Assembly: GCF_030295995.1 (NCBI RefSeq)
Contig: NZ_AP027365.1
Span: 1,364,001-1,428,000 of the forward strand
DNA length: 64,000 bases
Source: Thalassotalea hakodatensis
Lineage (GTDB): Bacteria > Pseudomonadota > Gammaproteobacteria > Enterobacterales > Alteromonadaceae
Direction of reading: 5' to 3'
The notes under the pieces are model-generated. The model was not told where the DNA came from, did not search any database, and saw nothing but the letters and a program-made list of their open reading frames with translations. Position 1 is the first letter of the stretch. Every line of letters starts with the position of its first letter. A program made the translations under genes and the position numbers. This document shows positions 17,201 through 25,615 of this stretch, piece after piece.

Positions 17201-17447
17201 TTAGAAAATGCGAGTAAATCTAAAATGGGTAGTGCTGCTGTTCACTGCCACACAGGCAGCTTAGAAACACCGCTTCGCTGACACCATCCCAAACACTACG
17301 TTCACTGCCACACAGGCAGCTTAGAAATTAGAGTTCACCCGCGTTGAAGTGGGCGACGCGTTCACTGCCACACAGGCAGCTTAGAAAGCCCATTTAACTT
17401 ACTCCACGTTCTGAGGCGAGTTCACTGCCACACAGGCAGCTTAGAAA
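14239..17447 (+). CRISPR. Type I-F CRISPR array, 54 repeats and 53 spacers
   Basis: The 28-bp repeat starts GTTCACTGCCACACAGG and ends CAGCTTAGAAA, with the CTGCC/GGCAG hairpin cut by Csy4. Forty-five copies run at an exact 60-bp period from 14239 to 16906, then nine more from 16940 to 17447. All spacers are 32 bp except the one at 16907-16939, which is 33 bp. Every repeat that I read is identical, including the last one. The leader is on the csy4 side, so transcription runs on the plus strand. Short open frames across the array are artefacts of the repeat. Confidence 0.99.
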
Positions 17448-17476
17448 CCCTTTACTTTTACCAACATACAAATTGA

Positions 17477-19726
17477 TCAGGGGTTTTCATCGCCAAACAA
17501 AAATAATAATTCACCACCTTTGACCAATTCATTGTGGTTAATGAAATAACTGTTAATCTTTTTATTATTAAACATAACGTTTGAAATATATTTATCTTTA
17601 GAGTTGCTCTGTTTTGAGGTTATCACTAGGTTCTTATCCGTATAGTAATCTGGATTGAGCTTTATTGTTATTTCACTAAATGATGGGGATACAATAGCAT
17701 AATGCATATCGCCCGGTGAAACGGGATAAATGCCCATCATACTGAAAACTAACCATGCTGATAGGGTACCTGCATCATCATTACCTGGAATACCACCAGG
17801 TGTATTATGGTAATGTTTATCTATTAACTCAAAAACGCGTTTTTGGCTACGCCATTCTTCGCCTTCTATATAGTTATAGAGGAATGGGTAAGTAATATCG
17901 GGCTCATTTGCCATATCGAAATTATCAGTAATAAACGTTTGTTCTAGTTGTTCAAGAAATTGCTTTTCACCCCCAAGTAATGCCATGAGCCCATTAATGT
18001 CATGAGGAACATAAAAGCGATAGTTCCAAGCATTGCCTTCGATATAGCCAGGTGCAGGCTCAAAATTTCGCCCTAGTTGAGGGTCGTAAGGTGTTAGCCA
18101 TTTTCCATTGATGTGCTTAGGACGTAGCATACCGGTTTGATGGTCAAATAGTTTTTTATATCCCATAGAACGCTGTAAAAAAGTGTCATGATCTTGCTTT
18201 TTACCTAATGCACTTGCTAACTGTGCAAGGTTCCAGTCAGCGATATAGTATTCTAGACTAGTTGAAACGGTACCGTCCCATTGACCTTCACCATCAACAG
18301 GCACATAGCCAAGTGTTAAATATGTTTTGTTTTCTGGACGTAATAGGTTGTTTTGTTCAACACTCGCAGCTTTTTTTGCAAAATTGTAAGCACTATCAAT
18401 ATCAAAGTCTTGTATGCCACGTAAATAGGTATCAGCAATGACAGGTGTTGCAGGATCACCTACCATGACTTGTGTTTCCATGCCCAGTAATTCCCATTTA
18501 GGTAACCAGCCACTTTCTTTAGCCATGTCTACCATAGAATTCACCATATCAGATTGTATTTCTGGGTAAACAAGGCTTAACAGAGGGTGAAGGTTTCTAT
18601 TGGTGTCCCATAATGAGTATACACTGTAACGCGTTTTTTCTTGATTATTACCAATACCTGATTGTCCCATCAATGGATAATCTCCATTGATGTCTTGAAT
18701 GATATTAGGGTGAATCAGTGTATGATAGAGTGCGCTATAAAAAATAGTTTTCTTTTCTGTATCGCCTTTAACGGTAATACGTTCAAGCAGTTGTTGCCAT
18801 TTTTGTTGAGATTTTTCTTTGGTGCGTTCAAATGAAAATTCGGGTTGTTCTGCCTCAAGGTTTTCTCTTGCATTGCTAATACTAACGTAGGAAATACCTA
18901 GCTTAACTTCAATTTGCTCATTTTCTTGCGTGTCAAACTGGAAGTACGCACCAATATCATCACCTGCAATTTCTTGTCGATAGTTTTCATAGGGCTTATA
19001 GCTATCGTTGTAACCAACCCATTCTGCCTCAACGTTTTTATACGTCGGCATTTTTTTCCATGCACCAGCCGTTTTAGCTTTTTTACTCAGTTTAGCGACA
19101 AAATAAACAGGACGAACATCCTCTGGGTTATAACAAAAAGTACCCAGCATTTTAAAGCCTTCGACTTCGTTGTTTGATACCACCTTTAGCATGCCACCCG
19201 TTTCATTAGTGAGACCTAAGCCTAAATTGAGTAAAATTTGAGATTGTCCTTTAGGAAAGGTATACCGACTAAGGCCTGTACGTAAGGTGCTAGTGACTTC
19301 TACATCAATTCCGTATTTATTAAGGGTATTACGGTAATATCCTGGAGAGGCTTCTTCATTGCTGTAAGTCGCGCCATATTTTTCCGCGTCAAATTCTAAA
19401 TCCCCTGTCGTTGGCATCAATAAGAGGCTACCTAAGTCTGGGCAACCAACACCACTTAAATTGACATGACTAAAGCCGGTTAGAAAGTTATTATCATGGA
19501 TATATCCTCGTGAATTCCATGCTTCGTCTTTTTCAAATGTATTTTCTTTACCTGCTTTAAATGCAGCATTAAACGGAACAACAGATGCCATACCATGCGG
19601 GTATTGGGCACCGGGGTGTGTTGCGCCAAAATTAGAAGTACCAATAAAAGGGTTAACATATTGAGTGACTGTTTCGGTGGCATGCGTGAATGTGCACACT
19701 AAGAAACATAATAAAAAAGTACGCAT
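17477..19726 (-). CDS. GH92 exo-alpha-mannosidase, secreted
   Basis: GH92 enzymes are calcium-dependent inverting exo-alpha-mannosidases that trim N-glycans and mannan. The 749-residue product has an N-terminal signal without a clear lipobox, so it is probably periplasmic. The N-terminal beta-sandwich opens with VNPFIGTSNFGATHPGAQYP. The catalytic (alpha/alpha)6 domain holds GNAWNYRFYVPHDINGL with the presumed general acid, and GNDDAGTLSAW with the presumed catalytic base. Where the paralogues at 19729-22017 and 42898-45135 have HGNEP followed by HH, this one has ANEPDITYP, so its linkage preference should differ. It is the last gene of a six-gene operon and ends 30 bp from the final CRISPR repeat. 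Confidence 0.93.
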   Translation of the reverse strand: MRTFLLCFLVCTFTHATETVTQYVNPFIGTSNFGATHPGAQYPHGMASVVPFNAAFKAGKENTFEKDEAWNSRGYIHDNNFLTGFSHVNLSGVGCPDLGSLLLMPTTGDLEFDAEKYGATYSNEEASPGYYRNTLNKYGIDVEVTSTLRTGLSRYTFPKGQSQILLNLGLGLTNETGGMLKVVSNNEVEGFKMLGTFCYNPEDVRPVYFVAKLSKKAKTAGAWKKMPTYKNVEAEWVGYNDSYKPYENYRQEIAGDDIGAYFQFDTQENEQIEVKLGISYVSISNARENLEAEQPEFSFERTKEKSQQKWQQLLERITVKGDTEKKTIFYSALYHTLIHPNIIQDINGDYPLMGQSGIGNNQEKTRYSVYSLWDTNRNLHPLLSLVYPEIQSDMVNSMVDMAKESGWLPKWELLGMETQVMVGDPATPVIADTYLRGIQDFDIDSAYNFAKKAASVEQNNLLRPENKTYLTLGYVPVDGEGQWDGTVSTSLEYYIADWNLAQLASALGKKQDHDTFLQRSMGYKKLFDHQTGMLRPKHINGKWLTPYDPQLGRNFEPAPGYIEGNAWNYRFYVPHDINGLMALLGGEKQFLEQLEQTFITDNFDMANEPDITYPFLYNYIEGEEWRSQKRVFELIDKHYHNTPGGIPGNDDAGTLSAWLVFSMMGIYPVSPGDMHYAIVSPSFSEITIKLNPDYYTDKNLVITSKQSNSKDKYISNVMFNNKKINSYFINHNELVKGGELLFLFGDENP

Positions 19727-19728
19727 AA

Positions 19729-22017
19729 TTACTGTTGCTCCGAAGTCATGTTAAATATGAGTGTGCCACCCGCCATAATTTCTTCGTGGCTAATTTTAAA
19801 GGAAGTGTGTTTTTTATCATTCAAAAACACTGACTCAACATAAATATTATCTTCTGATTGGTTCTTGGCGATGATGTTAAATGTTTTGTCGTTGGGCAGT
19901 GATATTGTTGCTTGATTAACTTCTGGGCTACCTAAAATATATTCACCAGATACTGGGTTTACCGGATAAAAACCAAGTGCACTAAACATATACCAAGCTG
20001 ACATTTGACCGGCATCTTCATTACCAACAAGGCCATCGGGTTTTGTTGTATATAAAGTAGACATAATTTGTCGTACGCGTTGCTGAGTTTTATGAGGTTT
20101 GTCTATAAATTGGTACAAGTATGGGACGTGATGTGCTGGTTCGTTGCCGTGTACATACTGACCTATGTAACCTGATATCCATTCAGGCAACATATTTGTT
20201 TTGGGATCTACTTGTTGGGCAGTAGTAAACATGTTATCGAGTTTTCGATTAAATTTTTCAGACCCACCCATCAACTTAATAAGCCCATGAATATCATGAG
20301 GCACAAAAAAGTTATACTGCCAGGCGTTAGCTTCGCAATAATCTTCTGGATGATAGGCTAATGGATCAAAGTTATCTTTAAATTCGCCGTTTAAGCCTTT
20401 AGCGCGCATGAAATTTGTATTGTGATCAAAATGCTGTTGGTAGTTTAAGGCTCGTTGGGAAAATAACTGGTAATCGTCTGCTTTACCTAAAGCCTTTGCC
20501 ATTTGGGCTATGCTCCAATCGTCAAAAGCATACTCAAGCGTTAATGACACATTCCAGTTACCTTGTTCAAAGGGAACATAGCCCAATTCACGATATTCTT
20601 TAATGCTAAAATTAGTTTGCATCGCACTTTTTTTCATGGCGACGAATAACTCTTCACCATTAATGTCTTTATCAGTAATAACACCTTTTAGATACGCATC
20701 AGCCAATACTGGTACGGCATGATAGCCCATCATCATATCGGTTTCGTTACCTTGAAAATTCCACACGGGTAATAGCCCATATTCATGATAATGGGCCATA
20801 AGTGAATGCATCATGGCTTTGCTGTGTTCTGTGTCGGTAATTGTTTTCCATGGGTGTAATGCTCGGAAGGTATCCCATAAAGAGAAAAAAGAATAACGTG
20901 GGTTTTCTGTAGACTGATGAATATTGCCATCAGGGCCTTTGTATTGTCCATTACTATCTGAAAATACGCGAGGTGCTAAATAAGAATGATAAAGTGCCGT
21001 GTAAAACTGCACCATGTTATCAGGAGTTGCGTTAACTTTTACTTTTGCTAGCGCTTGTTCCCATAATAGTTCACTTTCTTGTTTTACCTGTGTAAAACTT
21101 TTTTCTGCTCCATCACTTAGTAAATTTAGTTTGGCATTTTCACTACTGACTGAGCTGATCGCTGTTTTAACCGTAATTTTCTTGTTTTTGCTGACATCAA
21201 AATGTAGCAGGGCTGTTAAACCATCGCCTTTGGTTGTTGTGTAATGTGTCTTTGTTGTTTGAATGGCTTTTTCAGCAACACTGATATCGATAGAAGTGAT
21301 TTTTTCAGAAAAGGTGGTATAAAAATATACTCGCTGATCTTTAGCCCAGCCGGTAGACTTTCGGTAACCTGAAATAGTGTAATCATCAATCACGTTAATG
21401 TTAGTGGCAATCGTAGCGTCCCAATTACGTGAATAATTTAAATCTAATTTTACTTGTCCATGTTGATGTTTATCAGCAAAGGTATATTTTTGAACCCCGC
21501 TTCTTAAACCTGCCGTTAATTCAACATTAATGTCGTAATCGGTTAAAAAAACCTGATAATAACCAGGCGAAGCAGATTCATTATCATGAGAGAAAGACGA
21601 ATAAATGGTTGGTGTTTTTTTTACATCGTCTAATACTGCTTGTTTTACTTCACCTGCCAATGGCATAAACGAAATATCATATAAATCACCAGCACCTGTG
21701 CCGGAAAGGTGAGTATGACTAAAACCGGCAATAACATTATCAGGATAAAAATAACCTGAAATCCAATCCCAACCATTGCGACCATTATCTGGACTTAATT
21801 GCACCATACCATAAGGTTGGGTAGCTCCTGGGTAGGTTTTACCTTTTCCGGCCGTGCCAATAAAAGGATCTACATAGGAAATGAGTGTGTTATTGTGTTG
21901 AGGCTTGGTTGCATTTGGTTTTTGCGTGCAAGCCGTTGTTAATAATATCGTTATAAAAACACCGAACACTATTTTTTTTACGTCATTGTGCGTCGACTGA
22001 ACCAAGCGGTACTGCAT
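19729..22017 (-). CDS. GH92 alpha-mannosidase lipoprotein, probably alpha-1,2-type
   Basis: The 762-residue product has a signal sequence ending in the lipobox LTTAC, so it should be membrane-anchored. It has the family hallmarks VDPFIGTAGKGKTYPGATQPYGMVQLSPD, split over the N-terminal domain, then NAWQYNFFVPHDIHGL (acid region) and GNEDAGQMSAW (base region). HGNEPAHH is the combination I associate with alpha-1,2-mannosidases of the family, so that specificity is inferred. AAAGGAAAG precedes the ATG. It lies between the epimerase and the other GH92 gene, with 2 bp to the latter, in the same minus-strand operon. Confidence 0.93.
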   Translation of the reverse strand: MQYRLVQSTHNDVKKIVFGVFITILLTTACTQKPNATKPQHNNTLISYVDPFIGTAGKGKTYPGATQPYGMVQLSPDNGRNGWDWISGYFYPDNVIAGFSHTHLSGTGAGDLYDISFMPLAGEVKQAVLDDVKKTPTIYSSFSHDNESASPGYYQVFLTDYDINVELTAGLRSGVQKYTFADKHQHGQVKLDLNYSRNWDATIATNINVIDDYTISGYRKSTGWAKDQRVYFYTTFSEKITSIDISVAEKAIQTTKTHYTTTKGDGLTALLHFDVSKNKKITVKTAISSVSSENAKLNLLSDGAEKSFTQVKQESELLWEQALAKVKVNATPDNMVQFYTALYHSYLAPRVFSDSNGQYKGPDGNIHQSTENPRYSFFSLWDTFRALHPWKTITDTEHSKAMMHSLMAHYHEYGLLPVWNFQGNETDMMMGYHAVPVLADAYLKGVITDKDINGEELFVAMKKSAMQTNFSIKEYRELGYVPFEQGNWNVSLTLEYAFDDWSIAQMAKALGKADDYQLFSQRALNYQQHFDHNTNFMRAKGLNGEFKDNFDPLAYHPEDYCEANAWQYNFFVPHDIHGLIKLMGGSEKFNRKLDNMFTTAQQVDPKTNMLPEWISGYIGQYVHGNEPAHHVPYLYQFIDKPHKTQQRVRQIMSTLYTTKPDGLVGNEDAGQMSAWYMFSALGFYPVNPVSGEYILGSPEVNQATISLPNDKTFNIIAKNQSEDNIYVESVFLNDKKHTSFKISHEEIMAGGTLIFNMTSEQQ

Positions 22018-22033
22018 TTTCTTTCCTTTATGC

Positions 22034-23260
22034 TTAAAGCTTTCTATTTAAGGTATCGTCGCCAAGTACACGTAATACTTCAAAGCATGCGCCTAATGTG
22101 TGGTAATCACATTTTGCACCAGCAGCACTTTTTTGGTCACTGTATTTAGTGTTGTTATGTTTTAAGATACGAAACCATGCTCCGTGTTGATGATCAACCA
22201 TATGCTGCCAGCTGTATTGCCATAATGCATTGTATTGCTCTAAGTATTTTTTATCCTTGGTGACTTGATATAACATTGCAGCAGCAGCAAAGCTTTCTGC
22301 TTGCACCCAAAAATATTTATCGTTATCGCAGCATTTTCCTTGCGGATCAAATCCGTAGATTAAACCGCCGTGCTCATTATCCCATGCTGTTTGATAAGCA
22401 CGATCGAATAATGATTTGGCGCGTTCAACTAACCAGCTTTGTGGTTGATGTCGGTTAAGCATTAACAGTAATTTGGTCCACTCTGTTTGGTGGCCGGGTT
22501 GAAATCCCCAAGGGCGATATAGATTTTTTGGATCGTCTTTGTTGTATTCCCAGTCAGGCGTAAACTCGGTAGTGTAATGTTCCCATACTAACCCATCAGT
22601 GAGATCAGCTTGGCGAATAGCAATATTTTCAGCAATGGTTTGCGCACGTTGTAAAAATAATGTGTCTGATGTTGCTTCGTAGGCGGCAATCATCGCTTCA
22701 CATAAGTGCATGTTAGCATTTTGACCACGGTAATCACTTAATTGTCCATCGGCACTGATTTCGTCGGCATATAAGCCAAATTCGGCTTGCCAAAAGCGCT
22801 CTTCAAGTAACTGATAAACAGTAAGTAGTTTATCGTTACTGTTGATAAGCCCTGATTTTTTTGCCGCAGCATATGCAAGTAATACAAAGGCGTAACCATA
22901 GGCTTGTTGGGTCATGTCATTAGCTTGGTGATCGTTTAACGTCCATGCGTAGCGTTGCTTGTCTTGTTGCCAATGTACTTGTTCTACATAATCTAAGCCG
23001 TGTTTAGCCATGCTAAGGTATTCATTGTTATCATACACCAAACTGGCAAGGGCATAGTTAACAACGATGCGTGTACTACTGACAAGCTGTCTGAATTTTT
23101 CATCAAAATAGTCGCCATTATCACGGAAGTTTTGAAAGTAACCGCCCGTATTATCAATTACCCTTGGGTTATAAAAATTAAGAATTGATTGGCCATGTTT
23201 GAGTAAAAAGTCGCGGCTATAAAACGCCTCTTCTGGTAATGGTTGTTGTGCTGGTTTCAT
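22034..23260 (-). CDS. AGE-family sugar epimerase/isomerase, probably mannose isomerase
   Basis: The N-acylglucosamine 2-epimerase family includes mannose isomerase, cellobiose 2-epimerase and GlcNAc 2-epimerase, all with an (alpha/alpha)6 barrel. Here RPWGFQPGHQTEW and KYFWVQAESFAAA hold the expected active-site histidines, and a third occurs in the C-terminal KCDYHTLGAC. The frame extends to a TTG at 23284, but the ATG used here sits four bases after GGAGAG and gives 408 residues, normal for the family. It has no signal and is cytoplasmic. Because the next gene encodes a fructokinase and the locus releases mannose, conversion of mannose to fructose is the most likely reaction. GlcNAc/ManNAc epimerisation cannot be excluded. 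Confidence 0.85.
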   Translation of the reverse strand: MKPAQQPLPEEAFYSRDFLLKHGQSILNFYNPRVIDNTGGYFQNFRDNGDYFDEKFRQLVSSTRIVVNYALASLVYDNNEYLSMAKHGLDYVEQVHWQQDKQRYAWTLNDHQANDMTQQAYGYAFVLLAYAAAKKSGLINSNDKLLTVYQLLEERFWQAEFGLYADEISADGQLSDYRGQNANMHLCEAMIAAYEATSDTLFLQRAQTIAENIAIRQADLTDGLVWEHYTTEFTPDWEYNKDDPKNLYRPWGFQPGHQTEWTKLLLMLNRHQPQSWLVERAKSLFDRAYQTAWDNEHGGLIYGFDPQGKCCDNDKYFWVQAESFAAAAMLYQVTKDKKYLEQYNALWQYSWQHMVDHQHGAWFRILKHNNTKYSDQKSAAGAKCDYHTLGACFEVLRVLGDDTLNRKL

Positions 23261-23287
23261 ATTTCTCTCCAAATCGGGTATCAATGG

Positions 23288-24262
23288 TTATAGATAAAGA
23301 TCTGTTGGCCAATGTTGTTCTATATCACTAAAGCGAGGTAGGGCAGGAAATGCGCCTGGTAAAGTTACTGTATGAGCACCACAGTTTGACGCAAACGTAA
23401 TTAACTCTCTAAGTATATCCATTGAAAACAGCGCAGTTTTTGGTTCTGACAATTTACTTAATGCAAATAGCAGAGAACCGCTAAATGCATCGCCGCCTGC
23501 TGTTGTATCTACAGCTTTAATATCAGGTACTGGTATTGTGTCTTGTCCAATGGTTGAGTAAAACTCAATTGGATGCTCGCCATCTGTAATAACTAACAAT
23601 GAGACTCCGTTATCAAGACAGGATTGAATGTAAGTTTGATTGTTCCCTTGGGCGAGGTACTCTAATTCATCACGTGAGAACTTAACAATATCTGAGATAT
23701 AAACGAGTTCATTAACTAATTGTACATTAGCTTGGCCAGTAGACCATAAATTATGACGTAAATTAACATCAAAACTTACCAATGACTGCTTCGCTTTTGC
23801 TCGTGTAACGGCAGCTTTAGTTGCTATCGCTATGCTTTTGTCAGTTAGTGTATTGCTACAAAAGTGAAATAAAGGTTGATCTTCATACCATTTATCATCA
23901 ATCTGCTGTTCACTAAAAAGCACATCTGCGGAACCATCACGATAAAAAGAAAAGCTTCTGTCACCTTCACTGTCTAGCATAACAAATGCTAGCGCCGTTT
24001 TGGCGCTAGGGTGCTTGGTTAAAAACTGAGTATCAACGCCATATTCTATCAATGCTTGTTCTAGAAAGTGACCAAAGGCATCATTACCTACTTGACCTGC
24101 AAATAATGCTTTACCGCCAAGTTTGGCTACAGCTACCGCAGCATTTGCTGGCGCACCACCTGGATATTGGCGATAGTTATTCAAAACAAGGGGACCGTCT
24201 TCTTGCTTTCCTGTATTTAAAAAATCGATTAGCGCTTCGCCAAAACATAAGACGGGTTTCAT
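23288..24262 (-). CDS. PfkB-family fructokinase
   Basis: The 324-residue product has the ribokinase/PfkB signatures: an N-terminal GEALIDF strand, GGAPANAAVAVAKLGG near residue 35, and DTTAGGDAFSGSL with the catalytic Asp in GGDAF near residue 255. These mark a cytoplasmic sugar kinase of the fructokinase type. Together with the adjacent AGE-family enzyme it would turn imported mannose into fructose 6-phosphate. The start overlaps the stop of the MFS gene by four bases (ATGA), so translation is coupled. No residue is missing. Confidence 0.88.
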   Translation of the reverse strand: MKPVLCFGEALIDFLNTGKQEDGPLVLNNYRQYPGGAPANAAVAVAKLGGKALFAGQVGNDAFGHFLEQALIEYGVDTQFLTKHPSAKTALAFVMLDSEGDRSFSFYRDGSADVLFSEQQIDDKWYEDQPLFHFCSNTLTDKSIAIATKAAVTRAKAKQSLVSFDVNLRHNLWSTGQANVQLVNELVYISDIVKFSRDELEYLAQGNNQTYIQSCLDNGVSLLVITDGEHPIEFYSTIGQDTIPVPDIKAVDTTAGGDAFSGSLLFALSKLSEPKTALFSMDILRELITFASNCGAHTVTLPGAFPALPRFSDIEQHWPTDLYL

Positions 24263-25518
24263 GCTTTTACCTCTGCTGCATTGTTGATATTCGTACTTTT
24301 AGAGCCTTTTAGTGCGTACCAAGCGATATAAACATAAGCAAAAGCAGGTACGATAAAGCTAGCCTGTACTGATGTTACGTCAGCTGCAACGCCTTGAAGC
24401 ATTGGAATAACCGCACCTCCGACAATTGCTTGGCATAATAAGCCAGACCCTCGACCGGTTAATGGACCGAGTCCTTTAATGGCTAAGGTAAAGATAGTAG
24501 GAAACATAATTGAGTTGAAAAAACCTACACTGAGGATCGCCCACATCGCAGTTTGACCATTACTGTTAACAGTTAAAGTGATCAGTAAAATAACTATCAT
24601 GGCATTAAAGGCTAATAAAAATGATGGTCTAATGATTCTCATTAAAGCGGCACCAATAAAACGTCCGATCATGGCCGCACCCCAATAATATGACACCATT
24701 TTACTGGCTTCATGCTCACTTAAACCACCAATATGACTTTCTGCAAAAAAATTAACGAGAAAGCTACCGATAGAGACTTCTGCCCCTACATACAAAAAGA
24801 TAGCTAAGGTACCAAACAAAAGTGGAGGGTGTTTAAAAACAGAATCATTAGGCGCTTCTGTGGTATCTGTTGTTTCAACGTCAGTAATAACTGGAAGTTG
24901 TATACGACTAAATATCACCGCTGTAATTATCATGACACTGGCTAAAATTAAATAAGGTAACTGAACTGCCGTTGCGGCTATGATTGTCGCTGTACCACCA
25001 AATATAAGTGCTGCACCAAATGCAGGGCCTAAAGTATGACCTAAAGAATTAATAGCTTGCGCTAAATTGAGGCGACTAGCTGCTGTTGTTTCTGAACCCA
25101 GGATCGCGACATATGGGTTGGCTGATACTTGCAATATTGTGACGCCGCTAGCAAGAATAAATAAGCCAAGTAGGAAAATGGCATAAATTTCAACTTCTGC
25201 TGCTGGATAAAACAAGAGGCAACCAGCTGCAATGGTAAGTAAACCAATAATGATGCCACGTTGATAACCTACTTTCTCAATTAATTTACCCGCGAAAGGA
25301 GAGATAATAAAGTAAGCACCAAAAAAGCAAAATTGCACCAACATTGCTTCAGTGTAGTTAAGATCAAATGCCGCTTTTAAATGAGGAATTAAAATGTCAT
25401 TTAATGCAGTAATAAATCCCCAGATAAAAAACAAGGTTGTCATCGCAATAAAAGCAAATTTAGTATTCATTGCTCCTGTTGCTTTAAATGTATTCCCCGT
25501 TGGAATGTTTCCAGCCAT
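24259..25518 (-). CDS. MFS sugar permease, FucP/GlcP-like
   Basis: The 419-residue product has about 12 transmembrane helices and resembles sugar:proton symporters of the FucP family (opening FAFIAMTTLFFIWGFITALNDILIP, a highly characteristic TM1 region with FIWGF and LNDIL). It has the usual central loop (about residues 200-230) rich in Asp and Thr. In this operon it most likely imports mannose released by the GH92 enzymes, because the next two genes convert mannose to fructose 6-phosphate. The last bases overlap the fructokinase start. Confidence 0.88.
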   Translation of the reverse strand: MAGNIPTGNTFKATGAMNTKFAFIAMTTLFFIWGFITALNDILIPHLKAAFDLNYTEAMLVQFCFFGAYFIISPFAGKLIEKVGYQRGIIIGLLTIAAGCLLFYPAAEVEIYAIFLLGLFILASGVTILQVSANPYVAILGSETTAASRLNLAQAINSLGHTLGPAFGAALIFGGTATIIAATAVQLPYLILASVMIITAVIFSRIQLPVITDVETTDTTEAPNDSVFKHPPLLFGTLAIFLYVGAEVSIGSFLVNFFAESHIGGLSEHEASKMVSYYWGAAMIGRFIGAALMRIIRPSFLLAFNAMIVILLITLTVNSNGQTAMWAILSVGFFNSIMFPTIFTLAIKGLGPLTGRGSGLLCQAIVGGAVIPMLQGVAADVTSVQASFIVPAFAYVYIAWYALKGSKSTNINNAAEVKA

Positions 25519-25615
25519 ATTATTGCCTTTATTCGTTTTTGGTTGTTGTTAAAATAGCGTCACTAGGTGATTTTTTTCGACTAATAACGGTTAATGTTGC
25601 TATCAAGACTTTTCA

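Noticed and set aside
14337-17281. Many open frames of 60-140 codons on both strands across the array
   Set aside because: They are repeating translations of the 28-bp CRISPR repeat plus spacers at a 60-bp period, which keeps the frame open. They are not genes.
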